Source: Allorhizocola rhizosphaerae (lineage in GTDB: Bacteria > Actinomycetota > Actinomycetes > Mycobacteriales > Micromonosporaceae). From it: a stretch of 62,860 nt of DNA. The notes below the pieces were generated by a model that saw only the letters and a list, made by a program, of their open reading frames with translations, did no database searches and was not told the DNA's origin. The stretch lies in the NCBI RefSeq assembly GCF_003426775.1, contig NZ_QJUG01000010.1, positions 1-62,860 of the forward strand, written 5' to 3'. The position numbers were made by a program, and so were the translations under genes. Below, piece after piece: positions 55,219 to 62,860 of the stretch. Positions within the stretch are counted from its first letter, which is position 1. Every line of letters starts with the position of its first letter.

Positions 55219-57513
55219 TCAGGCTGGGCCGCCGTAGATGATCCCGCGGCCGTTGGTGCCTATGTAGACCCGTCCGTAGACGCGCGGGTCACCGGTGATC
55301 GTCTTGCCGGTCCAGGCCCACTGGTTCTGGTCGTCGTTGACGCGCACCCACGTGGCGCCTTGGTTGTCGGAGCGATAGATGCCCCGCACCCCGCCGATCT
55401 TGGCGCTGGTGTAGAGGGCCATGTAGCTCTGGCCGGGTGCCGCCTTGCCAAACCCGATGGTGTCGGCTTCCTCGACGTTGGCCAGCTTGGTGAAGCTCGC
55501 GCCGGAATCGGTCGAGCGCCACATGCCTTTCACGCCGTCGGTAGTGCCGCCGGCAAGCCAGATATGCCCTTCCACTCCCGGGACCACTTTGAACTGGCCC
55601 GAAGCCGGCAGCCCGGTGGCCGCCGTGGCGGTGAAGCTCTGCCCGCCGTTGGTGCTCACATAGAACGTGCCGTTGGCGAACCCGTAGAACTTGTTGGGGT
55701 TCACCCTGTCGGAGCGCACCTGCGCGCCGGTGGGAATACCGGACGATGCGGTCCATGCCTTGCCGCTGTTGCTGGTGTAGTGCACGCCGGCGCCGTCGGG
55801 TGACCAGACGACCCGGCTTGCGTTGGCGCCGACGGCGATGGTGCCGCCGTTGGTGGTGCCGGTTGGCTGGGCGCCAACCGATGTCCAGCTTGATCCGCTG
55901 TTGGTCGAGTACGTCGCCGCCCTGACACCTTCGGGCGGGGAGCCGGCCCGCCATACGATAGCCGGGTTCAGCTCGGCGTAGTCGATGGTGGTGGTGGCGA
56001 TGCGGTCTCGGTAGAAGGCGCTAGGCACCGCGTCGAGGTTGGTGTGAGTGAATCCGTAAACGTCGTACATTCCGCTGAAAAGTGGCGGCCCGGAAGGTGG
56101 GCTGACCAGCTCCTGGATCGCGGTCTCCTCGATTCCCTGCGCCTTGACCTTGATGGTGATCTGCTGCCCGGCATCCCAGCTGGTGAGGTCATCGCTGCCG
56201 TAGACGGTGGCACCGGTGACGTACATCATCTGGTTGGAATTAAACGGGTCGATCTCCAGGTCGCCGACCATCCAGCCGAGTTTGGGATAGACCTCTGCGC
56301 CCGGACGGCCTCCCGATGGCGCGCCGCCCCAGTCCAGCCACGGCGCGGCGGAGATGTCGTGCTTGTATCGGAAGCTGCGGTTGGGATAGCGCGTCCAGTC
56401 CCAGATCCGGGTCCAGGTGGTGCCGCGGTCGGTGCTGCGCCAGATCATCTCGTCGGGCCACCACGATGTGAAGCTGGTGATCATCACAACGTTCGGGTTC
56501 TGCCGGTCTACCGTGAGCCCGCCGTAGCCGAAGTAGTTGTCACCGTTGGAGTCATCCGAGGGCATCGGGCTGATCCGGGTCCAGGCTCCGCTGGCCGTGT
56601 CCAGCCGCCAGACGTCGCCCTCGCTGCCGTCATACGGGCCTGGCGTGTTGCTGTACGTGACATACAACTGGCCGTTGACGTGGTCCAGGACGGCGTGCTG
56701 GGGGCAGCAGTGCTTTGTCGGCTGGCCGGGCACCAGTTCCCACGTGGAGCCGCCATTGATGGTGCGGTAGATGGTGGTGCCGTCCTTGTCGGCCACGCCC
56801 ACGTAGATGGTCTGGGTGGCGTTGCCGGCGCTGCCGGTGCGCTTGTCGAAGGTCACCGACACCACGCCGATGGGCTGGTTGAGATAGTTGTTCGGCTCGG
56901 CCGGATCCTGGATGTAGTCGCCGGGGTTGGGGAAGCTGGTCAGCTTCGACCAGGTCACGCCGGAGTCGGTGGACCGCCACAACCCATCTTTCGGAGTGCC
57001 GAAATAGAGGATGTCGTTCCGGTTCGGATCGATGGCCAGCCGCTCACCCATAGACCTGCCGGGCATATTGCCACCCAGCTTGAACGGCAGCGGGCTGACC
57101 GCCCACGTCGCCCCGCGGTTGGCCGAGCGCAGGATAGCCCCGTTGTTCGGGTCCCAATCGTTGGTATAGGTTCCCGCCGCCGCGTACACCCGGTTGGGGT
57201 CAACGGGATCGGTGGCCAGCGAGACAACCCCGGTCCAGCCCCACTGCTCCCACCCGACCCAGTCCAGCAGCGGGACCCAGCGGCCCGTGGTGTTGTCCAT
57301 GCGATACGCGCCGCCGATATCGGCACGGGCATACACCAGCCCTGGCTCCGTCTCGTTGTAGATGATTCCCGGCATGAACCCGCCGCCGACGATCTGCACA
57401 TTGCGCCACTGGTAGGTCTGGGTGCTGATCGCCTGGACGGCCGGTGAGGGTGCTACCAGGAATACGGCGCCAAGCAGCACCGCTGACAGCAGGCGCGCGA
57501 CAATCCGTCTCAC
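55219..57513 (-). CDS. Secreted GH74 xyloglucanase
   Basis: A 764-aa secreted enzyme: signal peptide (MRRIVARLLSAV ... SPAVQAIS), then a pair of seven-bladed propellers typical of GH74. The two catalytic Asp sites fit: ARADIGGAYRMD in the first propeller and WMVGDLEIDPF in the second. Sortilin-like blades recur as WRSTDSGVTWSK and IYRSDNQGATW. GH74 enzymes cut xyloglucan of plant cell walls. No CBM follows. The GTG at 57513 follows GAGGAGGAG. An inverted repeat lies just upstream (57547-57571). Confidence 0.93.
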   Translation of the reverse strand: MRRIVARLLSAVLLGAVFLVAPSPAVQAISTQTYQWRNVQIVGGGFMPGIIYNETEPGLVYARADIGGAYRMDNTTGRWVPLLDWVGWEQWGWTGVVSLATDPVDPNRVYAAAGTYTNDWDPNNGAILRSANRGATWAVSPLPFKLGGNMPGRSMGERLAIDPNRNDILYFGTPKDGLWRSTDSGVTWSKLTSFPNPGDYIQDPAEPNNYLNQPIGVVSVTFDKRTGSAGNATQTIYVGVADKDGTTIYRTINGGSTWELVPGQPTKHCCPQHAVLDHVNGQLYVTYSNTPGPYDGSEGDVWRLDTASGAWTRISPMPSDDSNGDNYFGYGGLTVDRQNPNVVMITSFTSWWPDEMIWRSTDRGTTWTRIWDWTRYPNRSFRYKHDISAAPWLDWGGAPSGGRPGAEVYPKLGWMVGDLEIDPFNSNQMMYVTGATVYGSDDLTSWDAGQQITIKVKAQGIEETAIQELVSPPSGPPLFSGMYDVYGFTHTNLDAVPSAFYRDRIATTTIDYAELNPAIVWRAGSPPEGVRAATYSTNSGSSWTSVGAQPTGTTNGGTIAVGANASRVVWSPDGAGVHYTSNSGKAWTASSGIPTGAQVRSDRVNPNKFYGFANGTFYVSTNGGQSFTATAATGLPASGQFKVVPGVEGHIWLAGGTTDGVKGMWRSTDSGASFTKLANVEEADTIGFGKAAPGQSYMALYTSAKIGGVRGIYRSDNQGATWVRVNDDQNQWAWTGKTITGDPRVYGRVYIGTNGRGIIYGGPA

Positions 57514-57546
57514 GATTACTCCTCCTCAGGATGGCGGGGAGAGCTT

Positions 57547-57571
57547 TTAGTTTCATGTATAAACAAACTAA
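57547..57571. promoter_or_regulatory. Inverted repeat upstream of the xyloglucanase
   Basis: TTAGTTT and AAACTAA, seven-base perfect arms with 11 bases between, lie 34 bases before the start of the xyloglucanase gene. The AT-rich dyad contrasts with its surroundings and could be an operator or part of a promoter. Confidence 0.4.
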
Positions 57572-57756
57572 TTCGAGGTCATACGATGGCTGAATCAGCC
57601 GAACGGCCCGACCCGTGTCACGCCAGTAACCACGGTTTTCCCACCAAACGGCTCAAAAGATCAGCAAGCTGGGCCGCAGGAAACCATCCATCAATAACGG
57701 CCGGACTCTGACGGGTCTAAAGCTGGGCACACCCACCTCCAGCGGTCCGGCCCACC

Positions 57757-58024
57757 CGGCTGATTTGACCGACTGCGAGTCGGCGATCGCCGCGGTCGGC
57801 TGCGTGTGGCGTCCAGCGTGCCGGCGTAGCCGCTCACGCAGCCGGTGCGAGAGCCGCTGCGGCAACTCCCGCTGGCTCCAGCGATCGTAAAAGGCATACA
57901 CCGCCGCCCACGGCGGGAAGTCCACTCGCACCGCCCGCCACTCGATCCCGTTGCGCACCACGTAACGCACCGCGTCCGTCATCGAGCGCAGCGGATGATC
58001 TGCCGGGGCGGGATTCCTTGCTAC
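57757..58024 (-). mobile_element. IS5-type transposase remnant
   Basis: Leftward frame PLRSMTDAVRYVVRNGIEWR, then PWAAVYAFYDRWSQREL and TAAIADSQSVKSA match the N-terminal block and first catalytic strand of IS5-family transposases. After SVKSA homology stops, so the DDE core is lost. It flanks the right side of the xyloglucanase. The remaining gaps 57572-57756 and 58025-58474 show nothing recognised. Confidence 0.7.
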
Positions 58025-58474
58025 AGAGCAGAGACCTAGACAATCTCTTCTATGGCGGGAGTCCCGTCTCTTGTCCAATCCGGACGATCCACGCATCGCC
58101 ACGCAGTCACCCACATTGACAGAACACTAGATCAATAATCTCGGGCACCGTTTGCCATCAGGCTCTCAGGAAGGCATCGCTCGGCGCACCGTCGCCGGTG
58201 GTCCTCGCTGAGGATTATGTTGGCCAGGACGTCGACGGACTCCTCCCGTTGTCTTGGCCATTTCATGGTCTTTGACTCGGTCAGCATCGGCCGGTGCGAG
58301 CTCGATCACGCCGTCCGGCTCGGGCGAGCGGGAAGACCGACAGGCACCGGCCGAAGATGCTGGATGGCATTACGGTCCGAAGCGCTGCGGACCGCTTGCC
58401 CCGGGCGGAACAGTTCGGCGGTCGGCTGTCGTGATTTAAGTGTGACGGACACGCTGCCTCTTGAGGACCTGCCT

Positions 58475-59506
58475 ATGAGCCACGTTGCCGATGACGGCGA
58501 GTACACCCCCGCTGAGATCGAGGCGTGGGAACGCGGCCAGGCATTCGCGCGGGACGGCATGGCGACGCCGGACGAATTCCCTCGGCTGTTCAACATGTCC
58601 GCCGGGTTCATGAAACGGGCTGTGATCCGCCCGGTGGCCCCAGAACAGCCGGAGTACCTCACGATCAGGCTGCCGTGGCCGCAGCTCAGAGACCGTGAAC
58701 AGCTCAGGGACGAAGGCGGCGAGTCGCTAAAGCGCGCCCTGGCAGTCCACCAGTGGAACCAGCTCTGGGAGGCCGCCCAGTTCCGGCGCCGGTTCTTCGA
58801 CGAGGAGGGCCTCCCACCTGACCTGGCCAAGATAGCCGACAGAGGCGACCAGAACATCATCTTCGTGCCGCGGACCCGGGCCCGCTACTACGAGTACGCG
58901 CCCCTGTATCACCTACTGGATCGCGACACCTGCGAACGGTTCGGCCTGCCTTTGGTTCGCAGCGGCCAGTGGCCCTTCGGCATGGAAGTCGCAGACGTCG
59001 GCAAATACCTGCCCGATGATTTCGGGCGGCGGCTGTCCAAGGCGTGGGCGGCAACAGTCTGGCCACACCTCATCTCCGGCTCCGGTCTGTCCGCGTTCAG
59101 CCCTGACGATCCGATCCGGCTGCTCGCGCATAACCTCGACTACTGGCTTCCACCGGTCACCGAGGTCGTACAGGACACGCTGCGCGGCAAGGTTTATCGC
59201 AAGCGGAACAAGATTGCAGTCAAGTTCGTCGAACTCCCGGATACCATCCCGGTCCAGGGCCCGGAAACCGAGGTGCAGGGTAACATGGTGTTCGCGGATT
59301 TCATGGCGCTGCTCGATGAGAAGGAACGGCAGATCGTCATCTTGCTTTCCGGCGGCTATACCAAGCTGACCGACATCGCCGCCGAGATGGGATATGCCAA
59401 TCACAGCCCCATCTCCAAGAAGCTCACAAGAATCCGCCGGCAGACGCAACTCTACTTCGACGGAGGCGACGCGGACCCACGCCGGGACTGGACGTCTAGG
59501 CCGTGA
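58475..59506 (+). CDS. Putative DNA-binding protein with C-terminal HTH (sigma-70 region 4-like)
   Basis: A 343-aa soluble protein. The N-terminal ~270 residues are charged and of unknown fold (WPQLRDREQLRDEGG, RARYYEYAPLYHLL). The C-terminal part has a helix-turn-helix pattern similar to sigma-70 region 4: LLDEKERQIVILLSGGYTKL, IAAEMGYANHSPISKKLTRI. Start: ATG 58475 with GAGGA eight bases before; GTG 58442 also fits. It stands alone among remnants of IS5 and IS66. Regulation of the nearby island is possible but not shown. Confidence 0.7.
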   Translation: MSHVADDGEYTPAEIEAWERGQAFARDGMATPDEFPRLFNMSAGFMKRAVIRPVAPEQPEYLTIRLPWPQLRDREQLRDEGGESLKRALAVHQWNQLWEAAQFRRRFFDEEGLPPDLAKIADRGDQNIIFVPRTRARYYEYAPLYHLLDRDTCERFGLPLVRSGQWPFGMEVADVGKYLPDDFGRRLSKAWAATVWPHLISGSGLSAFSPDDPIRLLAHNLDYWLPPVTEVVQDTLRGKVYRKRNKIAVKFVELPDTIPVQGPETEVQGNMVFADFMALLDEKERQIVILLSGGYTKLTDIAAEMGYANHSPISKKLTRIRRQTQLYFDGGDADPRRDWTSRP

Positions 59507-59559
59507 CGATCGGCGTGATCGCCGGGTGCGTCGCGCTGCCGGGCGGTCGCGCCCTTGCC

Positions 59560-59995
59560 CCCGGACGACCCGTCGTCCAACCGCGACCCGGACACAACCG
59601 CCGCCGCCTCGCCTTGAGCTGGCACCTGTCAACCGCGCTGGTGGATCCGTGAAGTGATCCGGCCCCGGTAGGCCCGAAAGCGTTGCGCCGCAACCGGCAC
59701 AGCCGTGCGGCGCCAGCACCTCGATGTGATCCGGGTTGGCCACCCGCTCCAACGCGTGGCCCTCGTGGCCGGTCTGCCCACCCCGCCGACGCGGCGAGGG
59801 CCTTCTTACGCTTGGCCCGCTTGGCTCGCGCCCCTGGCCCGTCCGAGCCCGGCGGCATCGAAGAGTTCGACGAGTCCATCCCCACTCGCCGCTTGAGCCG
59901 CTCAATCTCGCCTGGCAGCCCAGCGATCACCGCATCCCGCTGCTCCAACGCAGCCAGCAGCTCCTCGCGGGACGGCTCGTCGGTATCGGACGCCG
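59560..59995 (-). mobile_element. IS66-type transposase N-terminal remnant
   Basis: Leftward frames read SREELLAALEQRDAVI, RLKRRVGMDSSNSSMPPGSD, then in other frames GQTGHEGHALERVANPD and CAGCGATLSG, matching the N-terminal coiled coil and zinc-binding region of IS66 TnpC. Frameshifts split it and the DDE core is absent. The region continues without recognised content to about 60090. Confidence 0.75.
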
Positions 59996-60099
59996 ACCAA
60001 CAATATCGATCAACACGATCGCAACAGCCGATCCGGAACCGGGCGAGCCTACCCCGAACCAGACACCAACATCAGGCACAGGCGTGAATGGATACATCC

Positions 60100-60290
60100 G
60101 GAGGGGTCGGCGACACCATCACGATGCTCAATGCTGTGATCATCGGAATGGTCTGCTTGTTCGCCGCCATCATGGTGGTCAATGCCGCCGTGGCCGTGGG
60201 GCCGAGCAGGTGCTCTGCCTCGGAGTTGCCAGCGGCATTGGCCGCCCCCTCATCCAGCAGGTGTTGATGCTGGATGAGGTGACAGCTTGC
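60100..60290 (+). pseudogene. FtsX/MacB permease C-terminal remnant
   Basis: The frame reads ITMLNAVIIGMVCLFAAIMVVNAAVA, a transmembrane helix of FtsX-type permeases, then in a shifted frame AEQVLCLGVASGIGRPLIQQ, then VLMLDEVTA, resembling the REFxLLRLxGAxxRQVLRMxxxEA segment that follows. A frameshift separates the two. Same strand as the broken ABC ATPase at 43550, which would be its natural partner. Confidence 0.55.
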
Positions 60291-60372
60291 TGCAGGGCTG
60301 GGAAGAAAGTTCGCCTGCTCGGCATGCGCGGGGGCGTCCGCGATTCCGTCGTGCCCGAGTTGGACATCGCCC

Positions 60373-62084
60373 CTATTCAGGCGCTGCCGGCGCCATGGAG
60401 ATGTCCCAGAAGGCCGCATAGCGGCCGCCGAGGCGGAGCAGTTCGTCGTGGGTGCCGGTTTCCATGATTTGGCCGACGTCGAGGAAGACGATGCGGTCGG
60501 CGTTCCGGACATTACGCAGGCGGTGGGCCACCATCACGACCGTGCGGCCCGCCATCAGCTGCTCGATGCCCGCGTGGACCGCGGCCTCGTTCACGGGGTC
60601 CAGGGCGGAGGTCACCTCGTCCAGCAGGACGATGGGGGCGTTCTTCAGCAGGGCGCGGGCGATGGACACCCGTTGGCGTTCGCCGCCCGATAGCAGGGCG
60701 CCGCCCTCCCCGACGTCGGTGGCCCAGCCGTCCGGCAGGCGGTCGATCACCTCGTCCAGGCGGGCGGCGGTCGCGGCCGCGCGGACCTCGGCCTCCGTAG
60801 CGTCGGGGCGGCCGAGGCGGATGTTGTCCTCGATCGTGCCATCGAAGAGGTAGACGTCCTGGAAGACGATGGCGATACGCGCCATCAGCGCCTGCGTGTC
60901 GATGGCGCGTACGTCCGCGCCGCCGATGCGGATCGCGCCGGCGTCCACGTCGTGGAAGCGGGCCAGGAGTTGCAGCAGCGTGCTCTTGCCCGCGCCCGAC
61001 GGGCCCACGACGGCGAGCAGCCGGCCTTCTGGGAGCGTCATCGACAGGTTGTCGATCACCGTGCGGTCGCCATAGCGGAAGGTGATCGAGTCGAACTCCA
61101 GGTCGTCGCCGTCCGGGTGCACCGGTTCCGCGGGCTCGGGCAGCGGCGGGGTGCGCAGGAGCGTGTCGAGCTTGGCCAGTTCGGCGCGGGCGCCGCGGAG
61201 CTGGCCCCCGATGTCGGCCAGCGAGAGCAGGGGATCGGCGCAGCGGGCGGCCAGCACCAGGATCGCCAGCACCTCGGCCGCGCCGATGCCGCCGCCGAGC
61301 GCCAGGTACGTGCCCAGGACCAGCAGCGCGGTCAGGATCGCCTGCACCGTGAGGGACAGGCCGAGGACGCCGGGCAGCGCCGACAGTGCGGAGCGGCGGG
61401 AGGCCCGCTGGAGTTCGCGCAGCGAGTCGTCGAGCAGGCCGAAGCGTTCGACGGTACGGCCGCCGGCCCGCAGCACCGGCTGAGCCTGGAGGTATTCGAT
61501 GACCCGGCGGCCTGCTGGTCGCGGTGGTGGCGTTCGGCGTCGGCCGCCGCCGTCGCATGTCCCGTCCAGAGCTGGATCGCCGCCACGACGGGCGCGGCGA
61601 GCAGCGCGGCCAGGCCCAGCCGCCAGTCGAAGGCGAGCATCACCGCGACGATGGTCAGCGGGGTCACGGCGGCGGAGATGTACGGCGTCAGCAGGTGCGC
61701 GATCACGCTCATCGCCTGCAACACGCCCCGGCTGGCCAGGAGCGACACCTCTCCGACACGGCCCGGACCGTACCAGCCGATGGGCAGCCGGGCCAGGTGG
61801 TCGCCGAGGCGGCGATACGTGCCGCGCAGCAGCGTGGTCCCGACGCGGAAACCGGACAGGTCGCTGACGTAGCGGAGCGCGGCGTAGATCGCGACCGCCA
61901 CGCCGAACGCGATCAGCCAGGGCCGGGCGGCCGCGGTGTCCTGCTCGAACAGGGCTCCAAGTACGGGGACAAGCAGGGCGTACGAAAGGCCTTCGAGGAT
62001 CGCGGTGGTCGTCATCAGGGCGACGGTGCGGCGTACCGGGCGGGCGTACTGGTGTCCCAGCACGCGCAGCAGCATGCGGATCAT
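60373..62084 (-). pseudogene. Second half of an ABC exporter pair, frameshifted
   Basis: A full-length ABC exporter (membrane domain plus ATPase, about 570 aa) with a frameshift near 61503. The N-terminal part (61332-62084) has five to six membrane helices (for example SYALLVPVLGALF). After AAG the reading frame changes; the downstream part resumes with VIEYLQAQPVLRAGG and continues through Walker A GPSGAGKST, signature LSGGERQR and IVLLDEVTSALD. All motifs are intact apart from the shift, which may be real decay or a sequence error. Start ATG 62084 overlaps the upstream gene stop (ATGA). Paired exporters of this type (IrtAB-like) move siderophores or peptides. Confidence 0.75.
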
Positions 62085-62860
62085 CGGGGCTCGTCTCCTT
62101 GGTGGGACCGCCAGAAGGCGGCGAATCTGCCGTTCCGGTTCAGCAGTTCGGCGGGCGTGCCGCGCTCGACAATCGAGCCGTTGTCCAGCATCACGACGGT
62201 GTCGGCGTCGGCGATCGTTTCCCATCGGTGCGCGATGACCACGATCGTCCGGTCGCCCTGCAAGGTGGTCAGCGCGTGCCGTACCGCCTGTTCCGTCTGC
62301 GGGTCGGCGAACGCGGTCGCCTCGTCGAGCACCAGCACGGGGGTGTCGGCGAGCAGCGCGCGGGCGATGGTGATCCGCTGCGCCTCACCGCGCGACAGCC
62401 CGGCCTCCTCGTCGAGCACCGTGTCGTAGCCGCGCGGCAGGTCCATGATCCGGCCGTGGACGTTGGCCAGCCGGGCGGCGCGGACCACCTGGTCGCGGTC
62501 GGCGTGCGGGACCGCCAGCGCGATGTTGTCGGCGACCGAGGCGCGCAGCAGGCGGATGTCCTGGAAGACGAACGAGACCGTCCGGTAGAGCCAGCGGCTG
62601 CCCAGCTCCCGCAGGTCGACGCCGCCAAGGGTGATCGAGCCGCCGGTGGGGTCAAAGAACCGGGGCAACAACTGGATCAGCGTGGACTTGCCGCTGCCTG
62701 AGGGGCCGATTATCGCGGTGACCGTGCCCGGCTCGAGCACCAGGTCGATCCCGCGCAGCACCTCGCGCTCCGCGTCGTACCCGAACCGCACGTCCCGCAG
62801 CTCCACCCGGTGCCCGCGCGGTGCGGGCGGGTGGGCGGGCTCGGGCAGCGGCTCAACCGT
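62081..62860 (-). CDS. ABC exporter, ATPase half (partial, runs off the window)
   Basis: The C-terminal ~259 residues of an ABC exporter reach the window end in frame, so the membrane domain lies outside. The ATPase is complete: Walker A GPSGSGKST, signature LSRGEAQR (the second Gly of the usual LSGGEAQR is Arg), Walker B LVLDEATAF, switch His in VIAHRW. Typical of IrtA/YbtP-like siderophore transporters, which form a heterodimer with the neighbouring gene. The stop overlaps the next gene start by four bases (ATGA), so both are translationally coupled. Substrate unknown. Confidence 0.9.
   Translation of the reverse strand, partial: TVEPLPEPAHPPAPRGHRVELRDVRFGYDAEREVLRGIDLVLEPGTVTAIIGPSGSGKSTLIQLLPRFFDPTGGSITLGGVDLRELGSRWLYRTVSFVFQDIRLLRASVADNIALAVPHADRDQVVRAARLANVHGRIMDLPRGYDTVLDEEAGLSRGEAQRITIARALLADTPVLVLDEATAFADPQTEQAVRHALTTLQGDRTIVVIAHRWETIADADTVVMLDNGSIVERGTPAELLNRNGRFAAFWRSHQGDEPR

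Overview
The window is high-GC DNA with GTG/TTG starts, rare TTA codons and families typical of filamentous actinomycetes: a CHAT-TPR protein, an HTH-TPR regulator, a STAND/BTAD regulator, secreted glycoside hydrolases with carbohydrate-binding modules, and DUF1206. I cannot place it in a genus. It reads as accessory chromosome, with many decayed genes and transposase remnants between intact operons. No rRNA, tRNA or CRISPR array was seen.

Layout. (1) 1-7 kb: a leftward operon with a ~1950-aa TPR protein ending in a caspase-like CHAT domain, an overlapping 234-aa gene and the start of a third gene; an IS3-type remnant lies behind it. (2) 7-12.2 kb: an HTH-TPR regulator, a lipoprotein and a WS/DGAT-type acyltransferase. 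(3) 12.8-23.5 kb: a rightward isoprenoid locus: dxs, ispG, a GGPP-synthase-type prenyltransferase, a decayed second ispG, an unrecognised 550-aa protein with a DDMTD motif, an HSL-type hydrolase, an ABC1/UbiB kinase-like protein, a coiled-coil phasin-like protein and a PhaR-N-like protein, with three short ORFs. The first enzymes make and elongate C5 units. The 550-aa protein is the best candidate for an unusual terpene-forming enzyme. The UbiB/phasin/PhaR-like tail suggests handling of a very hydrophobic product. (4) 23.7-29.2 kb: remnants of AAC(3), DUF2268 and response-regulator genes around DoxX, GH43 and GH53 genes. (5) 29.2-39.7 kb: a STAND/BTAD regulator divergent from a polyglycine-hydrolase-like secreted serine hydrolase, then DUF1206, a CocE/S15 hydrolase, a membrane protein and a ricin-type lectin. 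(6) 39.8-41.7 kb: a TetR regulator divergent from an erythromycin-esterase-family enzyme, with a clear operator between them. (7) 42-44 kb: a SLATT membrane protein, a broken TIR gene and a broken MacB-type ABC ATPase. (8) 44.2-54.7 kb: a five-gene cassette of two giant proteins of unknown function, a trypsin-like protease, a propeller-like protein and a possible caspase-like protein. (9) 54.7-60.4 kb: IS630, MFS, IS5, IS66 and FtsX remnants around a GH74 xyloglucanase and an HTH protein. (10) 60.4-62.9 kb: a tandem IrtAB-like ABC exporter pair, the second gene carrying a frameshift.

Two systems stand out as possibly undescribed: the isoprenoid locus of region 3 and the cassette of region 8. 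All functional statements rest on reading motifs by eye; no search was run.
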